A stretch of DNA of 64,000 nt from Serratia inhibens (GTDB taxonomy: Bacteria > Pseudomonadota > Gammaproteobacteria > Enterobacterales > Enterobacteriaceae), in the NCBI RefSeq assembly GCF_003591175.1, contig NZ_QYYG01000001.1, forward strand, positions 1,612,001 to 1,676,000. Reading direction: 5' to 3'. The position numbers and the translations under genes are program-made. Within the stretch, counting starts at the first letter, position 1. Each line of letters begins with the position of its first letter. Positions 44,054-52,677 of this stretch are shown here, piece after piece. The notes beneath the pieces were generated by a model. That model ran no database searches, was not told where the DNA came from, and saw only the letters and a program-made list of their open reading frames with translations.

Positions 44054-44680
44054 TTATTTATTGAGCATCAGCTTCAGGCCCAGCAAGGCCAGCACGCCGC
44101 CCCCCAACCGATCGAACCAGGCTTTAAAACGCAGGTAAGTGCGGCGCGGGCGCGGCGATGACAACACAAACGCCACAAAGGCGTACCAGAGTACGTCGAC
44201 CGTCAAGGCAATCACCGGCAACACCACGTACATCAGCGGCGAAATTTTATGGCTGAGCAGCGCGGCGAACACGCTGCCGAACACGATAGCGGTGTTCGGG
44301 TTGCCGAGTTGGGTCAGCAAACCCGTGGTAAACGCCTTGCGAAACCCCAGATGCCGCTCGCCGACCGCCTCCACGTTCAGCGGCCGATTGGCCCCACGCA
44401 GCATTTTAAACGCCAAATAAATAAGATACGCGCCGCCCAGCACTTTCAGCGTGGTGTACAACCACGGCAGCGCCAGCAGCAGCGACTGCAATCCCAATAG
44501 CGCGATCAAGGCAAAGATAAAACAACCGACGCCCATGCCTAACGCCACCGCCATGCCGTCGCGGCGCGAAGAAGCAACTGCGGTGCGCGCCACCAGAATA
44601 AAACTTTGCCCCGGGCTCATCGCCCCGAGCGTTATCGCCCCGGTAATGCTCAATACCGATAATGCCGTTTCACTCATCAT
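44054..44680 (-). CDS. LysE-family exporter
   Basis: A 208-residue exporter of the LysE/RhtB family: GAMSPGQSFILVARTAVASS is the N-terminal signature, with QLGNPNTAIVFGSVFAALL in the middle helix. About six transmembrane segments. Substrate unknown; members export amino acids and homoserine lactones. The LysR gene upstream on the same strand is 75 bases away. The start could be either of two adjacent ATG codons. Confidence 0.88.
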   Translation of the reverse strand: MMSETALSVLSITGAITLGAMSPGQSFILVARTAVASSRRDGMAVALGMGVGCFIFALIALLGLQSLLLALPWLYTTLKVLGGAYLIYLAFKMLRGANRPLNVEAVGERHLGFRKAFTTGLLTQLGNPNTAIVFGSVFAALLSHKISPLMYVVLPVIALTVDVLWYAFVAFVLSSPRPRRTYLRFKAWFDRLGGGVLALLGLKLMLNK

Positions 44681-44755
44681 GCTCGCGGTATCCCCTTAAC
44701 AATCCATTGCTCAAAGTAGCCCAGCGACGAAAATAAAAGCAATGACTACCGGGGA

Positions 44756-45649
44756 TCATTCAACCTGAGCCGCGTCGCGCATCAGCGCTACCAGCTCGCG
44801 CGCGGCCTTGTCCAGCGGCGCATTTTTTAGCCAGACCAGATGTATCGGCAACCGCAGTTCGTTTTTGGTATTTTTGAATTTCAGCCGGATTAACCGCCCC
44901 TGCGCCAGCAGCGGCGCAGTCAGCGACAGCGGAAAATTGCCCCAGCCCAATCCGGCCTCAACCATGCTCAGCGCCATCGGCAGGCTGTCGGTGCGCCAAT
45001 AGGATTCCGCCACCCGTGGCCGCAGATCGGCGATCGGCAGATCGCGGCTGGCCACCATAATCTGCCGCACGTTGACCAGGTCCTCGAGAAACAGCTCGGC
45101 TGCCGCCCCCTGCAGCGCCGGATGGTGTGGCGATAACGTGGCGACCAGTGATTCCGCACCCACGAAGTGGAACTGTTCCTGGCTGTTGACGTTAAGCCCG
45201 CCAAACGCCAGGCAAACGCCAACCCTGCCCTGATGCAGCATATGCAACACGTCATCTTGCGGGGCGGTCAACACTTCGATGTTCAGCAACGGATAACGCT
45301 CCGCCAGCGTTTTGATCGCCGCCAGCAGGCCGCTGCCGTTGATGTCCGAAGCGACGCCGATAGACAACGTACTCTCCAGCCCCTGCGACAGCTCGATGGC
45401 GTGGTTTTGCAATTGTTTAAGTTGGTCGGCAATCAGCCGCGCATGCGGTGCCAGCGCCAGTGCCAGCGGGGTCGGCACCGGTTCGCGGTGCGAACGGTCA
45501 AACAGCGGGAACCCCAGTTCCGCCTCCATGTTGGCGATGCCCATACTGACTGCCGAAGGCACGCGCCGCAGCGAACGGGCGGCGGCGGAAAACGAGCCGC
45601 GATCCAATACCGCCAGAAACAGCTCAATGTTATCGCTGGAAAAGTTCAT
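44756..45649 (-). CDS. LysR-family regulator, AceR-like
   Basis: A 297-residue LTTR. Residues 1-60 form the DNA-binding domain (IELFLAVLDRGSFSAAARSL). The effector domain includes TLSIGVASDINGSGLLAAIK and GLGWGNFPLSL. It is divergent from a PACE-family efflux pump gene, the same arrangement as AceR/AceI of Acinetobacter, where the LysR activates the pump gene in response to cationic biocides such as chlorhexidine. The intergenic region has a 7-bp inverted repeat and a T-N11-A site. A LysE gene follows on the same strand. Confidence 0.9.
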   Translation of the reverse strand: MNFSSDNIELFLAVLDRGSFSAAARSLRRVPSAVSMGIANMEAELGFPLFDRSHREPVPTPLALALAPHARLIADQLKQLQNHAIELSQGLESTLSIGVASDINGSGLLAAIKTLAERYPLLNIEVLTAPQDDVLHMLHQGRVGVCLAFGGLNVNSQEQFHFVGAESLVATLSPHHPALQGAAAELFLEDLVNVRQIMVASRDLPIADLRPRVAESYWRTDSLPMALSMVEAGLGWGNFPLSLTAPLLAQGRLIRLKFKNTKNELRLPIHLVWLKNAPLDKAARELVALMRDAAQVE

Positions 45650-45657
45650 TGCGTTAC

Positions 45658-45705
45658 CTGTCAGTAAAACTGACAGCTCCTGACTTTTTCTATCAATGTG
45701 ATTGA
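45658..45705. promoter_or_regulatory. Probable LysR operators between the AceR-like and PACE genes
   Basis: CTGTCAG-TAAAA-CTGACAG (45658-45676) is a perfect inverted repeat. TCAAT-GTG-ATTGA (45693-45705) fits the LysR T-N11-A box. Both lie in the divergent intergenic region. Confidence 0.6.
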
Positions 45706-45758
45706 CGTTATCTTAGCCGCCACCACCCAAGAAACCACCAAAAATAACGCAGGAGAAC

Positions 45759-46199
45759 ATGATGCAAGGCGTTAAACGCAAACTGGTGTATGTCACCGCC
45801 TATGAAATTATCGGCATGGCGATCTCGGCTTTGGGGCTGGCGCTGCTTTCCGGCAACGCCCCCAGCAGCACCGGGCCGCTGGCGGTGATCATTACCACCA
45901 TCGCCGTAAGCTGGAACTTCATCTACAACGCGCTGTTTGAGCGCTGGGAAAGTCGCCAGACGTCACGCACCCGCACGCTAAAGCGCCGCATTGTGCATGC
46001 CGTGGGGTTTCAACTGACGCTGGTGGTGTACCTGATCCCGCTGATCGCCTGGTGGATGGGGATTTCACTGCTGGAAGCGCTGCTGCTGGATATGGCGCTG
46101 ATCGTCATTATCCCGTGCTACACCTTCGTGTTTAACTGGGCGTTCGACCTGATTTTCGGTCTGCCTGCCTCGGCTCTGCCGGCCGGGGAGTCTGCCTAA
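45759..46199 (+). CDS. PACE-family multidrug/biocide efflux pump
   Basis: A 146-residue protein with four transmembrane helices, made of two bacterial transmembrane pair domains. The first has RKLVYVTAYEIIGMAISALG with the conserved Glu, and the NFIYNALFERWE motif. The second has RRIVHAVGFQLTLVVYLIPL. This is the proteobacterial antimicrobial compound efflux family, whose members such as AceI export chlorhexidine, acriflavine and short diamines. GGAGAA lies before the ATG. The divergent LysR gene probably controls it. Confidence 0.93.
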   Translation: MMQGVKRKLVYVTAYEIIGMAISALGLALLSGNAPSSTGPLAVIITTIAVSWNFIYNALFERWESRQTSRTRTLKRRIVHAVGFQLTLVVYLIPLIAWWMGISLLEALLLDMALIVIIPCYTFVFNWAFDLIFGLPASALPAGESA

Positions 46200-46524
46200 A
46201 AAATCGCCGTTAATCCCCTCGCCTGCTGGCTATAATCGCCGCAGGCCACAAGAATCTTATTTCTCCCCTTTTTTCACGCCTCGAAAAATAAGCAAAACCC
46301 CCTGCAATTTGCACGGTAATTAATATTTTGTGATTTTCGTCACTTTTTATTCCTCGATATTTCCGCGTTGATAAAATCACACATGATGTTGAATAATATA
46401 CTGTTTTTTATATGGAATAAAAAATAAACACAATTTATCACGATTTATACGCAGGATTTTTTGCCACATTTACGGAGAAAAGGTAGCATGCCTCGCCGTT
46501 ATTTAATGATGGCTGTACATATAA
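46200..46524. other. AT-rich intergenic region with a possible short ORF start
   Basis: No recognised gene. The stretch from about 46260 to 46480 is strongly AT-rich. At 46488 an ATG with GGAG and AAAGG upstream opens a frame, MPRRYLMMAVHIIYLWVSS, which runs into the MITE-like element and stops at 46592. It may be the start of a small gene cut by the element, or a leader peptide for ansP. Confidence 0.35.
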
Positions 46525-46725
46525 TATACCTATGGGTTTCAAGTTGCGGCCAGGCGGCCCGCTCGCTTATCCCCCGGCGCTTACTCCGGTAAGTCACTGG
46601 GGTAAGCCACAAATCTGTCGGGAACAGATTTGAACGCTGCTTGCAGCGGCCCCGAAGGGGCAAGACCCATGGATGAGTCTTGTAGTGCAGCCAACAACGC
46701 TGCAGCTTGAAAGACGACGGGTATA
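46525..46725. mobile_element. MITE-like element upstream of ansP
   Basis: A 201-bp element without transposase. The left end begins TATACCTATGGGTTTCAAG and the right end, reverse-complemented, begins TATACCCGTCGTCTTTCAAG; they form an imperfect terminal inverted repeat of about 23 bp. The right end shares the GCAGCCAACAA block and AGACGACGGGTATA-like end with the element at 58175-58301. Confidence 0.65.
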
Positions 46726-46831
46726 AAACAACAGAATGATGCCATGACCTCATTCTCATAACGATTGGCAATAGCAATCGTTTGCTCTCGTCCGAGAGCT
46801 GGGTAACCCTATAGACAGGTAAACAGGACGG

Positions 46832-48298
46832 ATGATGCAATCACATAAAAAAACTGCGCATGACAAACACGCCGCCAGAAGACGTTGGTTAGACTCACAT
46901 GAATCCGGATATCACAAAAGCATGGGCAACCGGCAGATACAGATGATCGCCATCGGCGGTTCCATCGGTACCGGCCTGTTCCTCGGCACCGGCGGCCGGT
47001 TGGCAATGGCCGGCCCGGCACTGGCTTTGGTCTATCTGGTGTGCGGGATTTTCTCTTTCTTCATTCTTCGCGCGCTGGGCGAGTTGGTGCTGCACCGCCC
47101 CTCCAGCGGCAGCTTCGTTTCTTATGCCCGTGAGTTTCTCGGCGAAAAAGCCTCTTATGTGGCCGGCTGGATGTATTTCCTCAACTGGGCGATGACCGGC
47201 ATTGTGGATATCACCGCCGTGGCGCTGTATATGCACTACTGGGGCACTTTCGCCGATGTGCCGCAATGGCTGTTCGCACTTTGCGCTCTCGGGGTAGTCG
47301 CCACCATGAACATGATCGGCGTGAAGTGGTTCGCCGAGATGGAGTTCTGGTTTGCGCTGATCAAAGTCGCCGCCATTGCCATTTTCCTGATAGTCGGCGT
47401 GGTGTTTCTCGGCATGGGCACCCCGGTGGCGGGTAACACTACCGGCCTGCACCTGATTACCGAAAACGGCGGCATGTTCCCGCACGGCTTGCTGCCTGCG
47501 CTTGTACTGGTGCAAGGGGTGATCTTCGCCTTCGCCGGTATCGAGCTTATCGGCACCGCCGCCGGAGAATGCAAAGATCCGGCAAAAATGCTGCCGAAGG
47601 CGATCAACAGCGTGATCTGGCGTATCGGTCTGTTCTATGTCGGTTCGGTAGTACTGCTGGTGCTGCTGCTGCCGTGGAATGCCTATCAGGCCGGCCAAAG
47701 CCCGTTCGTCACCTTCTTCAGTAAACTGGGCGTGCCTTATATCGGCACCATCATGAACATCGTGGTGCTGACCGCCGCGCTTTCGAGCCTGAACTCCGGC
47801 CTGTACTCCACCGGCCGTATTCTGCGTTCACTGTCGATGGGCGGTTCCGCGCCGAAATTCATGTCCAGGATGAGCAGCCAGCAGGTGCCTTATGCCGGTA
47901 TTCTGGTGACCTGTGGTATCTATGTGCTCGGCGTAGTGCTGAACTATCTGGTGCCTTCGCAGGTGTTTGAGATCGTGCTGAACATTGCCTCACTGGGCAT
48001 TATCAGCTCCTGGGCATTTATCATCGTTTGCCAGATGCGTCTGCGTAAAGCGGTGAAAGAAGGTCGCGCTCAGCCAGTCACCTTCAAGATGCCCGGCGCG
48101 CCGGTCACCTCATGGCTGACGCTGGCGTTCCTGCTGGCGGTCGTGGTGATGATGGCGTTCGATTACCCGAACGGCACCTGGACCATCGCCACCATTCCGG
48201 TGCTGGCCGTGCTGCTGGTGCTGGGCTGGTTTGGCCTGCGCAAGCGCGCGCAGGAAGTGAAGCTGGAACAGTTGGCTCACGAAGAAGCCCACCACTGA
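46832..48298 (+). CDS. ansP: L-asparagine permease AnsP
   Basis: A 488-residue amino-acid/proton symporter of the APC superfamily, with 12 predicted membrane helices. The sequence is very close to E. coli AnsP (499 residues): GYHKSMGNRQIQMIAIGGSI, LGELVLHRPSSGSFVSYARE, MNMIGVKWFAEMEFWFALIK, ALSSLNSGLYSTGRILRSLS and AFDYPNGTWT. The C-terminal tail is shorter. It takes up asparagine across the inner membrane. The upstream 630 bases contain a MITE-like element; the inverted repeat CGATTG-N7-CAATCG near 46760 may be regulatory. A rho-independent terminator follows. Confidence 0.95.
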   Translation: MMQSHKKTAHDKHAARRRWLDSHESGYHKSMGNRQIQMIAIGGSIGTGLFLGTGGRLAMAGPALALVYLVCGIFSFFILRALGELVLHRPSSGSFVSYAREFLGEKASYVAGWMYFLNWAMTGIVDITAVALYMHYWGTFADVPQWLFALCALGVVATMNMIGVKWFAEMEFWFALIKVAAIAIFLIVGVVFLGMGTPVAGNTTGLHLITENGGMFPHGLLPALVLVQGVIFAFAGIELIGTAAGECKDPAKMLPKAINSVIWRIGLFYVGSVVLLVLLLPWNAYQAGQSPFVTFFSKLGVPYIGTIMNIVVLTAALSSLNSGLYSTGRILRSLSMGGSAPKFMSRMSSQQVPYAGILVTCGIYVLGVVLNYLVPSQVFEIVLNIASLGIISSWAFIIVCQMRLRKAVKEGRAQPVTFKMPGAPVTSWLTLAFLLAVVVMMAFDYPNGTWTIATIPVLAVLLVLGWFGLRKRAQEVKLEQLAHEEAHH

Positions 48299-48305
48299 GT
48301 CTCTG

Positions 48306-48332
48306 AACTGCCCCCACCGGGGCAGTTTTTTT
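48306..48332 (+). terminator. Rho-independent terminator of ansP
   Basis: ACTGCCCC and GGGGCAGT pair around a four-base loop, followed by a run of T residues. Confidence 0.92.
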
Positions 48333-48337
48333 ATCCG

Positions 48338-49117
48338 TTACAAGCGGCCATAAAATGTCATGCGGGCGCTTTCTGACAGCGCGATATCCGGCTGGGCATT
48401 ATAGGCCAGCACCACCAGCATACGGGTGATATCGCCTTCGGTTGGCGTAACCCGGTGCATGGCATTGCGCCCGCGAAACAGCACCAAATCCCCCTCCTCC
48501 ATCGCCAGCGTTTTCACCGCACGCTCGCCGTCCAGCACCTGGGTCACCCCCGCGTAATTCATCTCGCCGCGATCGGCATCGCGCAGGTTTTCCACATATT
48601 CAAACCGGCCGCCGGCCTGCGGTTTTTGGATCAGGAGCGTGATGGCGAATGAGGAGTTATCAAAATGCCAGCCCAGCTCCTGCCCGCGATGCGCGTAGTG
48701 CAGGTTGATCGACGACAGCCGATCGGCGTAGGGATAAAGCTGTTGCTCTTCCAGCACCGCACAGAGGAAGTCGCGGAAAGGCTGGGCATCATACAGCGTG
48801 CGCAATGGCGACTGCGCCGGGATATCCTCGTCGGTAATACACCCCTTGGACGACACCACCTGCCGGTTGCGCGCATGGTCGGCAGGCAGGCTTTCGTCCT
48901 GCGGTTTCAGGTATACGTTATGCTTGCTGGCGGCATAAAACGCCGCATGGCTGTGCTCCGCCCCTTCGAGACGAACGGTCGCCAGCGCGGCGGCGGTCAG
49001 AAAGCCCCGCAGCACCAGCGCACCCGACGTGTCCAGGGTCGCTTTGCACTGGGCCTGAAAGCCGGCGTCGCCAATCGGGTTGGCGGATAAATCAACGATA
49101 TGAGCGAGTTGCTGCAT
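48338..49117 (-). CDS. 2-oxoglutarate/Fe(II) oxygenase, ArpA/HalD-like
   Basis: A 259-residue oxygenase. The iron site is HFD in LGWHFDNSSFAITLLIQ, with the distal His in RGRNAMHRVTPTEGD and the 2-oxoglutarate Arg in ITRMLVVLAY. Since the carboxylate Asp is present rather than Gly, it should hydroxylate rather than halogenate. The overall layout resembles the ArpA/HalD group of amino-acid-related oxygenases as I recall. AGGAG lies six bases before the ATG at 49117. It is divergent from a LysR gene, its likely regulator. The substrate is unknown. Confidence 0.82.
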   Translation of the reverse strand: MQQLAHIVDLSANPIGDAGFQAQCKATLDTSGALVLRGFLTAAALATVRLEGAEHSHAAFYAASKHNVYLKPQDESLPADHARNRQVVSSKGCITDEDIPAQSPLRTLYDAQPFRDFLCAVLEEQQLYPYADRLSSINLHYAHRGQELGWHFDNSSFAITLLIQKPQAGGRFEYVENLRDADRGEMNYAGVTQVLDGERAVKTLAMEEGDLVLFRGRNAMHRVTPTEGDITRMLVVLAYNAQPDIALSESARMTFYGRL

Positions 49118-49190
49118 GAGAAGCTCCTGAAGGCTTGGCGGCCGGATACCCCACTGTAGCGAATGTCGCATTGCCGTAATAACAAAAATG

Positions 49191-49220
49191 CGTTAAGGAT
49201 GAGGTAACCCATTCTTAACG
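49191..49220. promoter_or_regulatory. Inverted repeat between the oxygenase and LysR genes
   Basis: CGTTAAG and CTTAACG are perfect 7-bp arms separated by 16 bases, directly before the LysR start codon and within the divergent intergenic region. Confidence 0.4.
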
Positions 49221-49229
49221 ATAGCCGCC

Positions 49230-50141
49230 ATGAACGCACCTTCCCGCAGCCGCCTGCCCAAACTGAGCGCCATTTTGGCGTTTGAAACCGCCGCCCGTAC
49301 CGGCAGCCTGGCCAGAGCGGCAGACAGCCTGGCGCTGACCGCCGCCGCCGTCAGCCAGCAAATCCGCCAGCTTGAACAGCATCTGGGCATTCAGCTGTTT
49401 ACCCGCGCCAAAAGCGGCGTGACGCTGACCGAACAGGGCGCGGATTATCTGGCCTATGTGCAGGAAGCCTTCGAGACGCTGCGCGTGGCGCAGCAGCACG
49501 TCGATCGCCAACGGGGCCAGGAAACCTTGACGGTGTTTGCGCTGCCGGCACTGGCGTCAAAATGGCTGAACCCGGCGATTGGTGATTGGCTGGCGCACCA
49601 TCCACAGGTGGATATCCGCCTGCACGCCACCCATGCTGCCGTGGATTTCGCTGCCTCGGCGGCGGATTTTGCGCTGTGTTTTGGCGATCAGGACTATCCG
49701 CTGCTGGAAAAAGTGCGGCTGTTTCAGGATTGCGTGCAGCCGGTGTGCAGCCCGCAACGGCAGGCCGCCGGCGACTGGGCCCGGCAGCCGTTGATTCATG
49801 TCGATTGGGGCAAGGAGAGCCAGTTCCTGCCGGGCTGGCATGAGTGGTTCAGCGCCGCCGGGCTACCGCTGCCTCAGCGGCGGGGCCTGACCTATAACCT
49901 GACCTCACTGGCGATTGATGCGGCGGTGGCAGGCCAGGGTATTTTGCTCGGCCAACAGCGGCTGATCCAGCGCGAACTGGCCAACGGCACGCTGGTGCCG
50001 TTGGCGGAACCGGTGCTGCCGCTCAGCAAGCCTTACTATGTAGCCTTTCCGCAGCGTACGCTGGACAAACCGAAAGCAGCGGAATTTTTGGCCTGGCTGC
50101 AAAACCTCGCACCGCCGGATATCGACCGGCTATCGATCTAA
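49230..50141 (+). CDS. LysR-family regulator (GcvA-like)
   Basis: A 303-residue LTTR. The helix-turn-helix is in AARTGSLARAADSLALTAAA, then VSQQIRQLEQHLGIQLFTR. The effector domain has LTVFALPALASKWLNPAI and DFALCFGDQDYPLLEKV, like GcvA and AmpR relatives. It is divergent from the 2OG oxygenase gene. Its end overlaps by four bases the convergent ATP-grasp gene. The start at 49230 gives MNAPSRSRLPKLSAILAFE, the usual subgroup N terminus. Confidence 0.9.
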   Translation: MNAPSRSRLPKLSAILAFETAARTGSLARAADSLALTAAAVSQQIRQLEQHLGIQLFTRAKSGVTLTEQGADYLAYVQEAFETLRVAQQHVDRQRGQETLTVFALPALASKWLNPAIGDWLAHHPQVDIRLHATHAAVDFAASAADFALCFGDQDYPLLEKVRLFQDCVQPVCSPQRQAAGDWARQPLIHVDWGKESQFLPGWHEWFSAAGLPLPQRRGLTYNLTSLAIDAAVAGQGILLGQQRLIQRELANGTLVPLAEPVLPLSKPYYVAFPQRTLDKPKAAEFLAWLQNLAPPDIDRLSI

Positions 50142-51007
50142 ACGCCGCAGCGGCTATCGGCCCTGGACATCATCTCGCCCAACAACAGGTTGGTCGCGCG
50201 CGGCAGAAAAACCTCATTACCGGCGCCGGGCGTCAGCGTCAGTTCGCCAATGTAGAGCTGTTCGGGGGTGCGATAAAAATCGACGCGGCAATAGTCGAGA
50301 TCCGCCGATACGGCTTTGGCTACCTGGATCATCTCATCCCAGAACGCAGGTTTCTCATGCAACGTGTTGATCTGCGGAATATCCTTCTGAATAAAAAAGC
50401 AGGGGTGAACATGTTCCTCCAGAAATTCCAGCGAAGTGGGTTCAGGCCCGCCGCGCAGCAACTCAACGAACAGATAAGATTGATTGCCATTAAAAACATG
50501 CACCTTGTAATCGATCAATTCCCCGCAGCACTCGATATCCAGCAATTTCTCGACAATTATTCTCTGTGGAATAGTAGCGTAATGTTTTTCCCGAAACCTT
50601 TTCCAATAGGTTATTTCAGACCAGCCATTAAGAATATTCATAATATCCTGATAGCTGGTCTGACTTTTATCTTTGACTATTTTCACCTGCTGAGACGCAT
50701 TATTGGTTTTAATTACAAACGATTGTGGCAGAGAAAGGTAGTCCTGTTCGGTAAAGTCATCGGTGATCATGATGATCGGCGTTAGGTATTTTTCCGATAC
50801 TCGCTGTGAAATATACGCCCTCACCGCCACCTTATCCGCCAGCAGGCTGAAATCACGCCGCGGATAGCGCATACGTTGATAAATTTTCTCGGAAAATGTC
50901 TTTGGTTTTTTGAAGTTAACCCAAGAACCATGGGCAAGATAATGGCTAATTTGATAATAGATAGCGTCGGGCGCGGCCCGATAGAGCCGTTTTGCGAGTT
51001 TTCTCAT
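50138..51007 (-). CDS. TupA-like ATP-grasp protein
   Basis: A 289-residue protein of the TupA-like ATP-grasp family: WVNFKKPKTFSEKIYQRMRY at the start, the lysine-containing FVIKTNNASQQVKIVKDKSQ, LIDYKVHVFNGNQSYLFVEL with metal/ATP residues, and DYCRVDFYRTPEQLYIGELT near the end. Such proteins occur in surface-polysaccharide and teichuronopeptide loci, where they attach an amino acid to a polymer. It is divergent from a flippase gene. The DNA is more AT-rich than the surrounding genes, which suggests transfer. Confidence 0.84.
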   Translation of the reverse strand: MRKLAKRLYRAAPDAIYYQISHYLAHGSWVNFKKPKTFSEKIYQRMRYPRRDFSLLADKVAVRAYISQRVSEKYLTPIIMITDDFTEQDYLSLPQSFVIKTNNASQQVKIVKDKSQTSYQDIMNILNGWSEITYWKRFREKHYATIPQRIIVEKLLDIECCGELIDYKVHVFNGNQSYLFVELLRGGPEPTSLEFLEEHVHPCFFIQKDIPQINTLHEKPAFWDEMIQVAKAVSADLDYCRVDFYRTPEQLYIGELTLTPGAGNEVFLPRATNLLLGEMMSRADSRCGV

Positions 51008-51141
51008 TCTTCTGTTTCTTCCATGAGGATAGCATACGATGAAATGCTTTTGACATTTCGATTATTGCCGCTCAATTATAAAACCCTGCGGCCCTATCCT
51101 TACAGGGGGTGCGGGAATAATCGGATGATTCTTATTATGGC

Positions 51142-52455
51142 ATGCGACAGGGAAAATCGCTGATGCAATTAAAATTCATAGATATCAGTATAGTAAAAAA
51201 CGCCTTCTGGATGATATCTGAAAAAATGGTCTCTATTCTGGGCGTCATTTTTATCACCGCCTATATGGCGAAATATGTTGGCCCGGAAAGTTTTGGCAAG
51301 ATCACCTTCGCTACCGCTATTTTCGCCATTACCCAGACGCTGGCGCTGCTGGGTTCCGACACCGTGCTGTTCAAGCGCATTAGCCGCAATCCGCGCTCCG
51401 GCACCGCATTGATGTTTTCCACCAATCGGCTGCGCCAGGGCTGTTTTATCCTGTTTTCCGCAGCCATCCTGCTTTACACCGGGTTACGGGACGATTTCAT
51501 TACCTTCTACTTTTGCGCCGCCACCTTTATCGCCGGTTTTTTCTCGCTCAGGGACGTGTTCACCATTTACCACGACGCCCGGCTGGAATCGCGCTTCAAT
51601 ACGCTGGCCAACGTTGCCGGCCTGGGCAGCGCCCTGCTGGTGCGTTATCTGATTGTTTATTTTGATCTGCATCTGTATTTCCTGGCGATCCCCATAGTGA
51701 TGGTTTATCTGATCCCTTACCTGATCCGCCACCACCTGTACCATCGCCGCCACACGCGCTTTATCGCCCCCGCCCGCGTTCGGCGCAAGTATGTGCGCTA
51801 TCTGCTCGCCAGCGGGCTGCCGCTGGCGGTCTCCAACGTCTCCATCGCCATTTACACCCGGCTGGCGCAGCTGTTCCTGATGTGGTTCGTTTCCGCCGAA
51901 GCGCTGGGTATTTATTCCGTCGCCATCACGCTGGCCACCGCCTGGATGTTCGTCACCAACGCAGTGATCTCCTCATTTTTTGCCAAGATATTCGCATACC
52001 GCCGTGACGATGCCGTGCGCGCCACCGCCAAACTGAATGGGCTGGTGCTGGCGATCGCCACCGCGATCGTGGCGGGCATAATTTTGCTCGGCAAACCGGT
52101 GATCGTGCTGCTGTACGGGGAGCAATATCTGGCGGCCTATCCGGCCATGGGCGTGCTGGCGGTAGCCACGCTGCTCTCGGCACTCGGCACCCTGGCCTAT
52201 AAATACATTGTGATGTTCTCGGGTTACGGCTTCTTGTCGAAGAAGATGTTCCTGGTGTTTATCATCAATATCCCGCTGTCTTATTGCCTGATCCGCCAGT
52301 ACGGCATAATGGGCGCCGCCTACAGCACCCTGCTGACCGAACTGCTGTCGCTGACTCTGCTCAACTACGTCTTCCACCGCGGCGTAGTCTTGCAAATGCA
52401 CCTGCGCTCGCTGAACCCGCTCACTTATCTTCGCCGCACACCGCAGGCCGGTTAG
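51142..52455 (+). CDS. Wzx-like polysaccharide flippase
   Basis: A protein of about 437 residues (430 if started at 51163) with 12 or so transmembrane helices, of the MATE/MurJ/Wzx superfamily: VSILGVIFITAYMAKYVGPE and FGKITFATAIFAITQTLALLG near the start, and SVAITLATAWMFVTNAVISS in the centre. Flippases move lipid-linked oligosaccharides across the inner membrane. No glycosyltransferases or polymerase are present, so this is not a complete O-antigen locus. Neither start has a good ribosome-binding site. The last 75 bases are partly repeated at 54611-54680. Confidence 0.85.
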   Translation: MRQGKSLMQLKFIDISIVKNAFWMISEKMVSILGVIFITAYMAKYVGPESFGKITFATAIFAITQTLALLGSDTVLFKRISRNPRSGTALMFSTNRLRQGCFILFSAAILLYTGLRDDFITFYFCAATFIAGFFSLRDVFTIYHDARLESRFNTLANVAGLGSALLVRYLIVYFDLHLYFLAIPIVMVYLIPYLIRHHLYHRRHTRFIAPARVRRKYVRYLLASGLPLAVSNVSIAIYTRLAQLFLMWFVSAEALGIYSVAITLATAWMFVTNAVISSFFAKIFAYRRDDAVRATAKLNGLVLAIATAIVAGIILLGKPVIVLLYGEQYLAAYPAMGVLAVATLLSALGTLAYKYIVMFSGYGFLSKKMFLVFIINIPLSYCLIRQYGIMGAAYSTLLTELLSLTLLNYVFHRGVVLQMHLRSLNPLTYLRRTPQAG

Positions 52456-52486
52456 ATTCTCCCCCATCCGTAACAGAGTGCCGTTA

Positions 52487-52503
52487 GCCCGCTGACAGCG
52501 GGC
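52487..52503 (+). terminator. Small hairpin after the flippase gene
   Basis: GCCCGCT and AGCGGGC pair around a three-base loop, 32 bases after the stop codon, without a T-run. Confidence 0.35.
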
Positions 52504-52677
52504 ACAACGCTCACGGCTTAACCTGCCTTGCCCTTCCTGCTAAGTTTCTCCCACAGGCCGGGAGATTTAAAAATGCATCGTTCTCGGCCTGCACACTTTT
52601 ATTTTCAATACATCACTGTGCTACTGCAATTATGACCTTGCAGTAACCTGCATCATCGAAAGAGTGAGGATTACACC

